In this document: positions 18,017 through 27,023 of the stretch, in pieces
How positions within the stretch are numbered: the first letter of the stretch is position 1
Layout: the number at the start of each line of letters is the position of its first letter
Assembly (NCBI RefSeq): GCF_013409425.1
Contig: NZ_JACCAC010000001.1
Location: 1,984,001 to 2,048,000, forward strand
DNA: 64,000 nucleotides
Reading direction: 5' to 3'
Source: Nocardioides perillae
Lineage (GTDB): Bacteria > Actinomycetota > Actinomycetes > Propionibacteriales > Nocardioidaceae
Made by a program: the position numbers and the translations under genes
The notes under the pieces: generated by a model
The model's database searches: none
What the model was told of the DNA's origin: nothing
The model's input: only the letters and a program-made list of their open reading frames with translations

Positions 18017-19346
18017 GGTCGCGCTGGCGAGCGGCGTCGCGCTGCTCGTGGTGCTGGCCGGGCTGTTCTCGGCCGCCGACGCGGCGCTCGGCGGCTTCTC
18101 GGCGGCCCGCGCCTCCGAGCTCGCGGTCGAGGGCCGCGCCGGCGCCCGGCCGCTGGTGCGGCTGCTGGCCGACCGCCCGCGCTACCTCAACACCGCCCTG
18201 CTGCTGCGCCTGGCCTGCGAGGTCGGCGCGATCGTGCTCGCGGTGCGCGGCTTCCACGACCTCTACGAGGGCGCGTGGACCCCGACGCTGCTCTCCGCGG
18301 TCCCCGTCATGCTGCTGGTCTCCTTCGTCGTCATCGGCGTCGCGCCGCGCACCCTCGGTCGCCAGCACTCCGAGATGGTCGCGCTGGCCTCCGCCGCGCC
18401 GGTCTCGGCCATCACCACCGTGCTCGGCCCGCTGCCGCAGCTGCTGATCCTGCTGGGCAACGCCCTCACCCCCGGCCGCGGCTTCCGCGAGGGGCCGTTC
18501 TCCACCGAGACCGAGCTGCGCGAGCTCGTCGACCTCGCCGAGGCCAGTGCCGTCATCGAGTCCGGTGAGCGCCGCATGATCCACTCCGTCTTCGAGCTCG
18601 GCGACACCATCGTGCGCGAGGTGATGGTGCCGCGCGGCGACGTCGTCTACGTCGAGCGCCACAAGAACCTCCGCCAGGCGCGCTCGCTCTTCCTGCGCAG
18701 CGGTTTCAGCCGGGTCCCGGTGATCGGCGAGAACCTCGACGAGGTCGTGGGCTTCGCCTACCTCAAGGACGTCGCGCGGCGCGACTTCGAGGACGCCGAC
18801 GCCGAGCTCACCGAGCGCATCGACACCGTCATGCGGCCCGCCTACTTCGTGCCCGACTCCAAGCCCGTCGACGGCTTGCTCTCCGAGATGCAGGCGCGCC
18901 GGCAGCACGTCGCGGTCGTCGTCGACGAGTACGGCGGGACCGCCGGCCTCGTCACCATCGAGGACGTCCTCGAGGAGATCGTCGGCGAGATCACCGACGA
19001 GTACGACGAGGCGGAGGTCGAGGTGGAGCGTCTCGAGGGCGGTGCCGTGCGGGTGTCCTCGCGCTTCCCCGTCGACGACCTCGAGGAGCTGGTGGGCGTC
19101 GCGGTGGAGGACGACGACGTCGACAGCGTCGGCGGCCTCATGGCCAAGCACCTCGGGCGGGTCCCCATCCCGGGCTCCCACGTCGAGACCCACGGGCTCC
19201 GGCTGGAGGCCGAGCGCCCCACCGGTCGACGCAACCGGATCGCCACCGTGCTGGTGCGCCCGGTCGACCCTGCCCCGGTGGACGCCGGAGCCGACGGCGA
19301 GCCGGACGACGTGGTCGTGGGTGACTACGCTGACCGGCATGCCTGA
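18003..19346 (+). CDS. CNNM/CorC-type membrane protein with CBS pair
   Basis: Hemolysin-C or CorC-like protein, linked to Mg or Co export in characterised members. It has an N-terminal CNNM (DUF21) domain with three to four helices to about residue 165. A CBS pair follows ([12 protein letters not shown], then [22 protein letters not shown]), and a CorC_HlyC domain closes the protein. GTG codons at 18003 and 18009 both overlap the 3' end of ybeY. It reads on into the deaminase-like gene. Confidence 0.92.
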   Translation: MPVGEVALASGVALLVVLAGLFSAADAALGGFSAARASELAVEGRAGARPLVRLLADRPRYLNTALLLRLACEVGAIVLAVRGFHDLYEGAWTPTLLSAVPVMLLVSFVVIGVAPRTLGRQHSEMVALASAAPVSAITTVLGPLPQLLILLGNALTPGRGFREGPFSTETELRELVDLAEASAVIESGERRMIHSVFELGDTIVREVMVPRGDVVYVERHKNLRQARSLFLRSGFSRVPVIGENLDEVVGFAYLKDVARRDFEDADAELTERIDTVMRPAYFVPDSKPVDGLLSEMQARRQHVAVVVDEYGGTAGLVTIEDVLEEIVGEITDEYDEAEVEVERLEGGAVRVSSRFPVDDLEELVGVAVEDDDVDSVGGLMAKHLGRVPIPGSHVETHGLRLEAERPTGRRNRIATVLVRPVDPAPVDAGADGEPDDVVVGDYADRHA

Positions 19347-19698
19347 TCCCGCCCCCGGAGACTCCCGCGAGCTGTCGGCCGAGGACGCCAAGCTCGTCAC
19401 CCTTGCCCGGGCCACCCGGGCCCGCACCGGTGCGGCCGAGGGCGCGGCCGTGCGCGACCAGGACGGCCGCACCTACGCCGCGGCCACGGTCGACCTGCCC
19501 TCGCTGCAGCTGTCGGCGGTGCACGTCTGCGTCGCGATGGCGGTCGCCAGCGGCTCCCGCGGCCTCGAGGCCGTCGTCGTGCTGACGGAGGCCGACGACC
19601 TCGACCCGCGCGACCGTGCCGCGGTGCGCGACCTCGGCGGCGACGACGTCGCGCTCTACCGCGGCGACGTCCGCGGCGCCGTGGTCGTGCCGGGCTGA
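19339..19698 (+). CDS. Cytidine-deaminase-like protein without zinc ligands (Rv2365c type)
   Basis: A 119-residue protein at the place between corC and era where M. tuberculosis has Rv2365c. The fold pattern resembles small cytidine deaminases (LVTLARATRARTGAAEGAA, then a hydrophobic helix and strand). However, the HAE and PCxxC zinc motifs are absent: LSAVHVCVAMAV stands where the active-site helix should be. It probably has a non-catalytic role. TACGCT 7 bases before the ATG suggests an internal leaderless promoter inside corC. The start overlaps the corC stop by 8 bases. Confidence 0.8.
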   Translation: MPDPAPGDSRELSAEDAKLVTLARATRARTGAAEGAAVRDQDGRTYAAATVDLPSLQLSAVHVCVAMAVASGSRGLEAVVVLTEADDLDPRDRAAVRDLGGDDVALYRGDVRGAVVVPG

Positions 19699-19750
19699 CC
19701 GCGACCGGCACACGCGCGCGGGGTCGACCCGGACCTGAGCGGAACCGGGT

Positions 19751-19786
19751 GATCTTGCGGTTCCTTGAGGATTCCTTGCGGATTCC
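19751..19786. promoter_or_regulatory. CTTG direct-repeat motif, site A
   Basis: Three CTTG[A/C]GG half-sites at 19754, 19764 and 19775, spaced 10 and 11 bases, so on one face of the helix. The site is upstream of the secreted protein gene at 19823. Half-sites of the same kind occur at 29943-29974 and, inverted, at 49351-49370. Confidence 0.5.
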
Positions 19787-19822
19787 TCTCAGGCGCCTCG
19801 GGGTGGGGCCGATGGAGAGGAC

Positions 19823-20899
19823 ATGCGCCGCCCCGCCGACCCCGCAGGCACCCCCGCCGTCCGCGCCCGCCGCGGCCCGCTGCCCGGTCTGCTGCCCCGT
19901 CTGCTGCCCCGTCTGCTGGCAGGCCTGCTCGCGCCGCTGCTCGTGCTCGGCCTGCTCGCCCTCGGCACCGGCGCGGCCTCGGCCGCCGGCGGCGCGTCGG
20001 CGCAGGCCGCCACGGGCAAGGTGCGTGCGGTGAAGACCACCGCCCGCGCGACGAAGCCGAGGAAGCCCGGCACGACGACCACCCCCACGAGCACCGCTCC
20101 CACGACGACCACGTCCACGACGTCCTCCCCGGCCGGCCCGCGCGCGACCTGGGTGTGGGGCCGCCCGTCGACCTCGGCCCTCGTCTCCTTCGCCACCGGC
20201 CAGGGCGTGCGCGACCTCTTCGTCTCCGTGCCGTGGCGCGTGACCGGCCAGCCGACGGAGATGACCTGGCTGCGCGACCTGCGCGCGCGGGCCACCGCGG
20301 CCGGCATCCGACTCCACGCGCTCGGCAGTGAGACCAGCTGGGTCGACGACCACGCGAGCGCCCTCACCTGGCAGCGCGAAGCGCTCTCCACCGGCCTCTT
20401 CGACGGCGTCCACCTCGACGTCGAGCCGTGGCTGCACGCCGACTGGTCGGGCGACCGCACGGCCCTGCTGCGCCGCTACCTCGGCCTGCTCGCGACCCTC
20501 GCCGGCGACACGACCGCGCGGGTCGAGGCCGACATCTCCTTCTGGCTCGACCAGCACGTGGTCGACGGGCAGCGGGTCGACGAGGCGGTGCTGGCCCGGG
20601 TCGACGCGGTCACCGTCATGACCTACCGCGACACCGTCAGCGGCGAGGACAGCATCACCGCGCTCGGCGAGGCGGCGCTCGCCGCCGCGGACCGGGCCGG
20701 CAAGCCCGCGCGGCTCGCGGTCGAGACCCACCACCTCGGCACCGACCCGATCGCGGAGAAGCAGACCTTCGCCGGCGCCACCCGCGCGGTGCTCACCTCG
20801 GCGATGGCCGCGGTCGACGCGGCGGTGCGGCACCACCCGTCGTACGCCGGGATCGCGGTGCACGACGTCGCCGGCTGGCAGGCCCTCCGCACCTCCTGA
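19823..20899 (+). CDS. Secreted TIM-barrel glycosidase-like protein
   Basis: It has an Arg-rich N-region, a long Leu-rich signal segment ending near ASA (about residue 50) and a Thr/Ser/Pro-rich linker (to about 108). A globular domain of 250 residues follows, with the motif FDGVHLDVEPW near residue 198. That motif resembles the strand-4 acidic motif of glycoside hydrolase 18-like and related barrels. VMTYRDT follows later, as in chitinase-like folds. I cannot assign a family with certainty or name a substrate. The ATG has a GGAGAGG site. It is inserted into the otherwise conserved corC-era block. Confidence 0.7.
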   Translation: MRRPADPAGTPAVRARRGPLPGLLPRLLPRLLAGLLAPLLVLGLLALGTGAASAAGGASAQAATGKVRAVKTTARATKPRKPGTTTTPTSTAPTTTTSTTSSPAGPRATWVWGRPSTSALVSFATGQGVRDLFVSVPWRVTGQPTEMTWLRDLRARATAAGIRLHALGSETSWVDDHASALTWQREALSTGLFDGVHLDVEPWLHADWSGDRTALLRRYLGLLATLAGDTTARVEADISFWLDQHVVDGQRVDEAVLARVDAVTVMTYRDTVSGEDSITALGEAALAAADRAGKPARLAVETHHLGTDPIAEKQTFAGATRAVLTSAMAAVDAAVRHHPSYAGIAVHDVAGWQALRTS

Positions 20900-20925
20900 G
20901 GCGACCGCGTCGCTAGCCTGGGCCG

Positions 20926-21732
20926 GTGAGCACCCGCGCCCAGCAGTACGCCGCCACCGTGCTGCGTCGCGAGCAGCTCTCGGAGCACCTCGTGCGCCTC
21001 GAGCTCGGCGGGCCCGGGCTGGCCGGGTGGCGCAGCACCGACGTCCCCGACGAGTGGGTGGCGCTCGTCGTGCCCGGGCAGTTCCAGAGCCGCTACTACA
21101 CCGTGCGCGAGCACGGCCCCGCGAGGCTCGTCGTCGACGTGGTGGTGCACGAGGAGGGGCTGGTCACCGAGTGGGCGCGGCGCGACTGCGTCGGCGAGAC
21201 CGTGACGGTGAGCGAGCCCAAGGCCTCCTTCGCGCTGCCCGCCGAGGCGGCGTGGCTGCTCCTGGTGGGCGACCTCACCGCCCTGCCCGCGATCGCGCGC
21301 ATCACCGAGACCGTCGCCGCGGCCCGGCCCGAGGTGGCGGTGCGCTCCTGGGTCGAGGTGTCCGACGACCCCGCGGCCTTCGCCGCCTACCTGCCGGCGG
21401 GCGCCGACGTGCGGTGGTCGCCGCCGCCGGCCGACGCTCCGAGTGCGCTGGCCGACGTGGTGGAGGCGATCGAGTGGCCTGCGGGCGAGGGCTACTTCTG
21501 GATGGCGGGGGAGTCCGCGCAGATGCGGGCTATCCGCAAGCACCTGATGCGCGAGCGCGGCCTGCCCAGCGCGGCGTACGACGTCATGGGCTACTGGCGC
21601 GGCGGGGCCAAGCGGCAGCCGCGGGCCGTCGACCCGGGGCCCATCTGGCGCGCGGGCAAGGCGGCCGGCCACACCGACGAGCAGATCTGGGCGGCCTACG
21701 ACGCGGCCCGCGAGCAGCAGGAGCAGCGATGA
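20926..21732 (+). CDS. Siderophore-interacting protein (ferric-siderophore reductase)
   Basis: An FAD-binding siderophore-interacting protein that releases iron from ferric siderophores using NAD(P)H. Seen are an N-terminal FAD barrel with QFQSRYYTVRE, the SEPKASFALP loop and LLVGDLTALPAIARI, and the SIP C-terminal domain GYFWMAGESAQMRAIRKHL then GYWRGG. TAGCCT lies 6 bases before the GTG (leaderless). The stop overlaps era by ATGA. It may serve the siderophore made by the operon at 56.6-61.8 kb (inference). Confidence 0.92.
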   Translation: MSTRAQQYAATVLRREQLSEHLVRLELGGPGLAGWRSTDVPDEWVALVVPGQFQSRYYTVREHGPARLVVDVVVHEEGLVTEWARRDCVGETVTVSEPKASFALPAEAAWLLLVGDLTALPAIARITETVAAARPEVAVRSWVEVSDDPAAFAAYLPAGADVRWSPPPADAPSALADVVEAIEWPAGEGYFWMAGESAQMRAIRKHLMRERGLPSAAYDVMGYWRGGAKRQPRAVDPGPIWRAGKAAGHTDEQIWAAYDAAREQQEQR

Positions 21733-22667
21733 CCGGCGCCACCCCCAGCGAGCCGGGCTTCCGCAGCGGCTTCGCCTCCTTCGTCGGGCGGCCCAACGCC
21801 GGCAAGTCGACGCTGACCAACGCCCTGGTCGGGCAGAAGGTCGCGATCACCTCCGACAAGCCGCAGACGACCCGCACGGTGGTGCGCGGCATCGTCCACC
21901 GCCCCGACGGCCAGCTCGTCCTGGTGGACACCCCGGGCCTGCACCGCCCCCGCACGCTCCTCGGCGAGCGGCTCAACGACCTGGTGACCAGCACCTGGGC
22001 CGAGGTCGACGTGGTCGCGGTGTGCTTCCCCTGCGACGAGAAGATCGGGCCCGGCGACCGGTTCATCGTCTCCGAGCTGGCCAAGGTGAAGCGCACCCAG
22101 CGCATCGCGGTCGCGACCAAGACCGACCTCGCCTCGCCCGACCGCATCGGCGAGCACCTGCTCGCGATCCACGCGCTGGGCGAGGAGGTGGGCACCCCCT
22201 TCGCCGAGATCGTGCCGGTCTCGGCCACGGCCGGCGACCAGGTCGGGCTGCTGGCCGACCTGCTACTCGGGATGCTCCCGGAGGGGCCGGCGCTCTACCC
22301 CGACGGGGAGCTCACCGACACCCCGGAGGAGGCGATCGTCGCCGACCTCATCCGCGAGGCGGCGCTCGACGGCGTGCGCGACGAGCTGCCGCACTCGATC
22401 GCGGTCGTCGTCGAGGAGATGGGGCTGCGCGAGGGGCGCTCGGCGGACCGACCGCTGCTCGACGTGCACGCCAACCTCTTCGTCGAGCGGTCCTCGCAGA
22501 AGGGCATCGTCATCGGCCACCGTGGTGCCCGCCTGCGCGACGTCGGCACCCGCGCCCGGAAGTCCATCGAGGCCATGCTCGGGACCCCGGTCTACCTCGA
22601 CCTGCACGTCAAGATCGCCAAGGACTGGCAGCGCGACCCACGCCAGCTCCGCCGCCTCGGCTTCTGA
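21729..22667 (+). CDS. era: GTPase Era
   Basis: Essential ribosome-assembly GTPase that binds the 3' end of 16S rRNA. G1 is GRPNAGKS, G3 is DTPG, and G4 reads TKTD in place of the usual NKxD. A C-terminal KH domain follows (KGIVIGHRGARLRDVGTRAR). The normal length is 312 residues. The ATG overlaps the stop of the siderophore-interacting gene. It is convergent with the septum-formation genes, 4 bases apart. Confidence 0.96.
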   Translation: MTGATPSEPGFRSGFASFVGRPNAGKSTLTNALVGQKVAITSDKPQTTRTVVRGIVHRPDGQLVLVDTPGLHRPRTLLGERLNDLVTSTWAEVDVVAVCFPCDEKIGPGDRFIVSELAKVKRTQRIAVATKTDLASPDRIGEHLLAIHALGEEVGTPFAEIVPVSATAGDQVGLLADLLLGMLPEGPALYPDGELTDTPEEAIVADLIREAALDGVRDELPHSIAVVVEEMGLREGRSADRPLLDVHANLFVERSSQKGIVIGHRGARLRDVGTRARKSIEAMLGTPVYLDLHVKIAKDWQRDPRQLRRLGF

Positions 22668-22671
22668 GCCC

Positions 22672-23655
22672 TCAGGCAGGGTCCGGGACCCAGCACAGGC
22701 CCCAGGTCGTGCCGGCCTCCCACTGCGCGCGGGTGGGCCACTCCCACCCCCACCGGAAGTCGAGCGGGTCGGCGGCCTCCGCCCGCCCGGCCGCCTCGCA
22801 GGGCGCCTGCCCGGCCTCGCGCACCGCGGCCTCGCCGGGGTAGCGCCGGCCGTCGAGCTCGACGACCGACACGGCGCGCCAGCGGTGCGGCCGGGAGCAG
22901 ACCACGCGCTCGAAGCCGGCGGTGCCCGGCTCCGCGGTCCCGCAGACGGCGTACGCCGCGCCCGCCGGCCGCGCCAGCACGCCCGCGAGGCGCCCCTCGA
23001 GGGGGGCCAGCTGCTCGTCCCCGGCCAGGGCCACGACGTCGCAGCGGAACCAGTCGGCGCCGCGGTCGGCCTGCGCCAGGGTCGGGCTGAACCACACCGC
23101 GCGCAGCATGCTCAGCCGCAGGTCGTCGCGCGAGCCGCCGAGGAAGTCGGCGACCCGGTCCGGGCAGCGCTGCGCGGGTGCGGCCCGGGCGCGCGCGCTG
23201 TCGACCGCGAGCAGGTGGCCGTCGACGACCAGGGGCAGGGCGCCGACCGCGACCGTGCGTGCCGTGTGGTCGCCCCGGCAGGCGACGGGCGCGGCCTCCG
23301 TGGTCGCGGCGACGGCCTCGGCGTAGGTCAGGGCGTAGCAGGCGCCGGTCGCGGGGCGGGGCGCGACGGGCGCGTCCCCGGTCGCGGCCGACCCGGCCGC
23401 GCCTGCGTCCCCGGCCTCCGGCGAGGCCCCGCTCGGGCTCGCGCCGCTGCCGGCGGACCCGCCGTCGGGGGCGTCGGTGCCGGCGCCGCCGCCCGAGAGC
23501 GCGATGGCGCCGAGGACCACTGCGGCGACTGCGGCGACCGCGGCGAGCGCGAGCAGCGCCCGGAGCACGACCGAGCGGCTCGGCCGGGTGCGCGTCGCGA
23601 CGTCGGCCCGGCGTCGGCCGGGCCGCGACGCGGCGGGGCGCTGCGGGGTGCTCAC
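22672..23655 (-). CDS. Septum-formation family membrane protein
   Basis: One transmembrane helix near residues 30-50, an Ala/Gly/Ser-rich linker, then the extracellular domain known as Septum_form. Cysteines are paired as in the family (TGACYALTYAEAV, WFRCDVV, VVCSRPHRW, WGLCWVPDPA). The GTG overlaps the stop of the upstream paralogue (GTGA). The two share the same cysteine framework and look like a tandem duplication with different anchors. Family members have been tied to cell division only loosely. Confidence 0.8.
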   Translation of the reverse strand: MSTPQRPAASRPGRRRADVATRTRPSRSVVLRALLALAAVAAVAAVVLGAIALSGGGAGTDAPDGGSAGSGASPSGASPEAGDAGAAGSAATGDAPVAPRPATGACYALTYAEAVAATTEAAPVACRGDHTARTVAVGALPLVVDGHLLAVDSARARAAPAQRCPDRVADFLGGSRDDLRLSMLRAVWFSPTLAQADRGADWFRCDVVALAGDEQLAPLEGRLAGVLARPAGAAYAVCGTAEPGTAGFERVVCSRPHRWRAVSVVELDGRRYPGEAAVREAGQAPCEAAGRAEAADPLDFRWGWEWPTRAQWEAGTTWGLCWVPDPA

Positions 23656-24533
23656 CGCGGCGTCTTCGCCCAGCAGATGGAGCGTCGGTTGCCGGCCTCC
23701 CACTCGCCCTGGCCGAACCAGGTGTAGCCGAAGTCGAAGTCGAGGGGGTAGCCCAGGAAGGCGCCCACCGAGTCGGAGCAGAAGTCGCGGGTGCGCACCT
23801 CGACCAGGCGGTCACCGGGGTAGTCGTCGTCGGCGTCGCCCAGCTTCACCGTCGTGACGGCGCGCCAGTCGTGCGGCTCGGAGCAGGCGACCTTCTCCGA
23901 GCCCGCGACGACCGGTCCCGCCGCGCACACGGTCCACCGGTCGTCGGGGCGCTGGCCGCGCAGCAGCCCGCGCGCCGTCGTGGGCAGCGGGGCGTAGCGG
24001 TCGGTGCCGTCGGGTCCGCCGACGACGTCGCAGCGGTACCACCGCGCGCCGTCCTCCCACGCCTGCGGCGAGGGCCGGAACCACGCCCAGCTCAGCACGG
24101 AGCGCAGGACGGCGCTCTCGTCGCCGCCGAGGAAGGCGGTGAAGGCCTTCCCGCAGGTGTCGTAGGCGAACTGCCCGAGCCGCCGGTCGTCGTACGCCGC
24201 GTCGGCCAGCGTGCCGGGCAGCGGCCCGACCGCGAAGGTCTCCGCGGTGTGGGTCTCGCTGCACGGCACCGTGCGGGTCGCGTCGGAGGGGCGCTGCACG
24301 TCGTCGGGGGTGAGCACGCGGCAGGCGCCCAGCTCCGGCACCTCGACCGCGTCGACCTGCGCGGGGTCGACGTCGGGGTCGGCGGTCTCCTCGCCCGCGC
24401 CGGCGAGCGCGCCGCACGCGCTCAGGCCGACGGCGGCCACGGCGCAGGCGAGCAGGAGCGCGGCGGCTCGCACGGTGCGCGCGGTGCGCACGACGAGCGC
24501 CCGAGCGGCGCGGAGCCTCACGCGCCCTCCCAC
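23652..24533 (-). CDS. Septum-formation family lipoprotein
   Basis: The signal peptide ends in a lipobox (VGLSAC), so the mature protein should be lipid-anchored at Cys39-41. The domain that follows parallels its neighbour: LGACRVLTPDDV, WYRCDVVGG, VACSEPHDWRAV and RSICWAKTPR. The stop overlaps the neighbour's start, and its own GTG begins 2 bases after the flavodoxin-like gene ends, so three genes form an operon. Confidence 0.8.
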   Translation of the reverse strand: MGGRVRLRAARALVVRTARTVRAAALLLACAVAAVGLSACGALAGAGEETADPDVDPAQVDAVEVPELGACRVLTPDDVQRPSDATRTVPCSETHTAETFAVGPLPGTLADAAYDDRRLGQFAYDTCGKAFTAFLGGDESAVLRSVLSWAWFRPSPQAWEDGARWYRCDVVGGPDGTDRYAPLPTTARGLLRGQRPDDRWTVCAAGPVVAGSEKVACSEPHDWRAVTTVKLGDADDDYPGDRLVEVRTRDFCSDSVGAFLGYPLDFDFGYTWFGQGEWEAGNRRSICWAKTPR

Positions 24534-24535
24534 GA

Positions 24536-25048
24536 TCAGCCGGTCAGCAGTGCGGCGATCGTACCGCCGAGCTCGTAGGCCCGCTGCGCTTCGGCCTCAC
24601 CCACCTCGCCGAGCACCTCGACGACCTCCGCGGCCTGCCGCCAGGGGAGGGCCCCGGTGATGGCGAGGACGGCGCGCACCGCGCCGGCGGTGTCGTAGCG
24701 CCCGTGCACCAGCAGCCCGAACGGCCGCGCCCGCCCGCCGCCGGACGGCGCCCCGGAGCCGTCACGGCCGAGGGCCCCGCCGACCTCGAGGAAGACGGTG
24801 TCGAAGAAGTGCTTGAGCGCGCCCGACATGTAGCCGAAGTTGGCGGGTGTCACCAGGACGAGGCCGTCGGCGGCGAGCACGTCGGCCGCGGTCGCCTCGA
24901 GCGCGGGCCGCAGCACGACCTCGACGCCCTCGAGCGCGTCGTCGCGCCCGCCCGACACCACCGCGTCGAGCAGCCGCCTCACGCCCGGTGACGGGGCGTG
25001 CCCGACCACCAGCAGCCGCGCGGGAGGGGGCGCTGCGGAAGTGTCCAC
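24536..25048 (-). CDS. Flavodoxin-fold NAD(P)H reductase-like protein
   Basis: A 170-residue flavodoxin-fold protein: first strand LLVVGHAPSPGVRRLLDAV, and the FMN-loop-like LVTPANFGYMSGALKHFFDTV as in NADPH-dependent FMN reductases. The partner is unknown. TAGGGT ends 6 bases before the GTG (leaderless). It is divergent from leuA and heads the septum-formation operon. Confidence 0.82.
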   Translation of the reverse strand: MDTSAAPPPARLLVVGHAPSPGVRRLLDAVVSGGRDDALEGVEVVLRPALEATAADVLAADGLVLVTPANFGYMSGALKHFFDTVFLEVGGALGRDGSGAPSGGGRARPFGLLVHGRYDTAGAVRAVLAITGALPWRQAAEVVEVLGEVGEAEAQRAYELGGTIAALLTG

Positions 25049-25102
25049 GCCGCGACCCTAGACCGCCCACCGCGCCGCAGGCTGGTCTACAGTGACCGGG
25101 TC

Positions 25103-27005
<1,903 letters not shown>

Positions 27006-27023
27006 GCGGCGGGCCCCGGAGGC

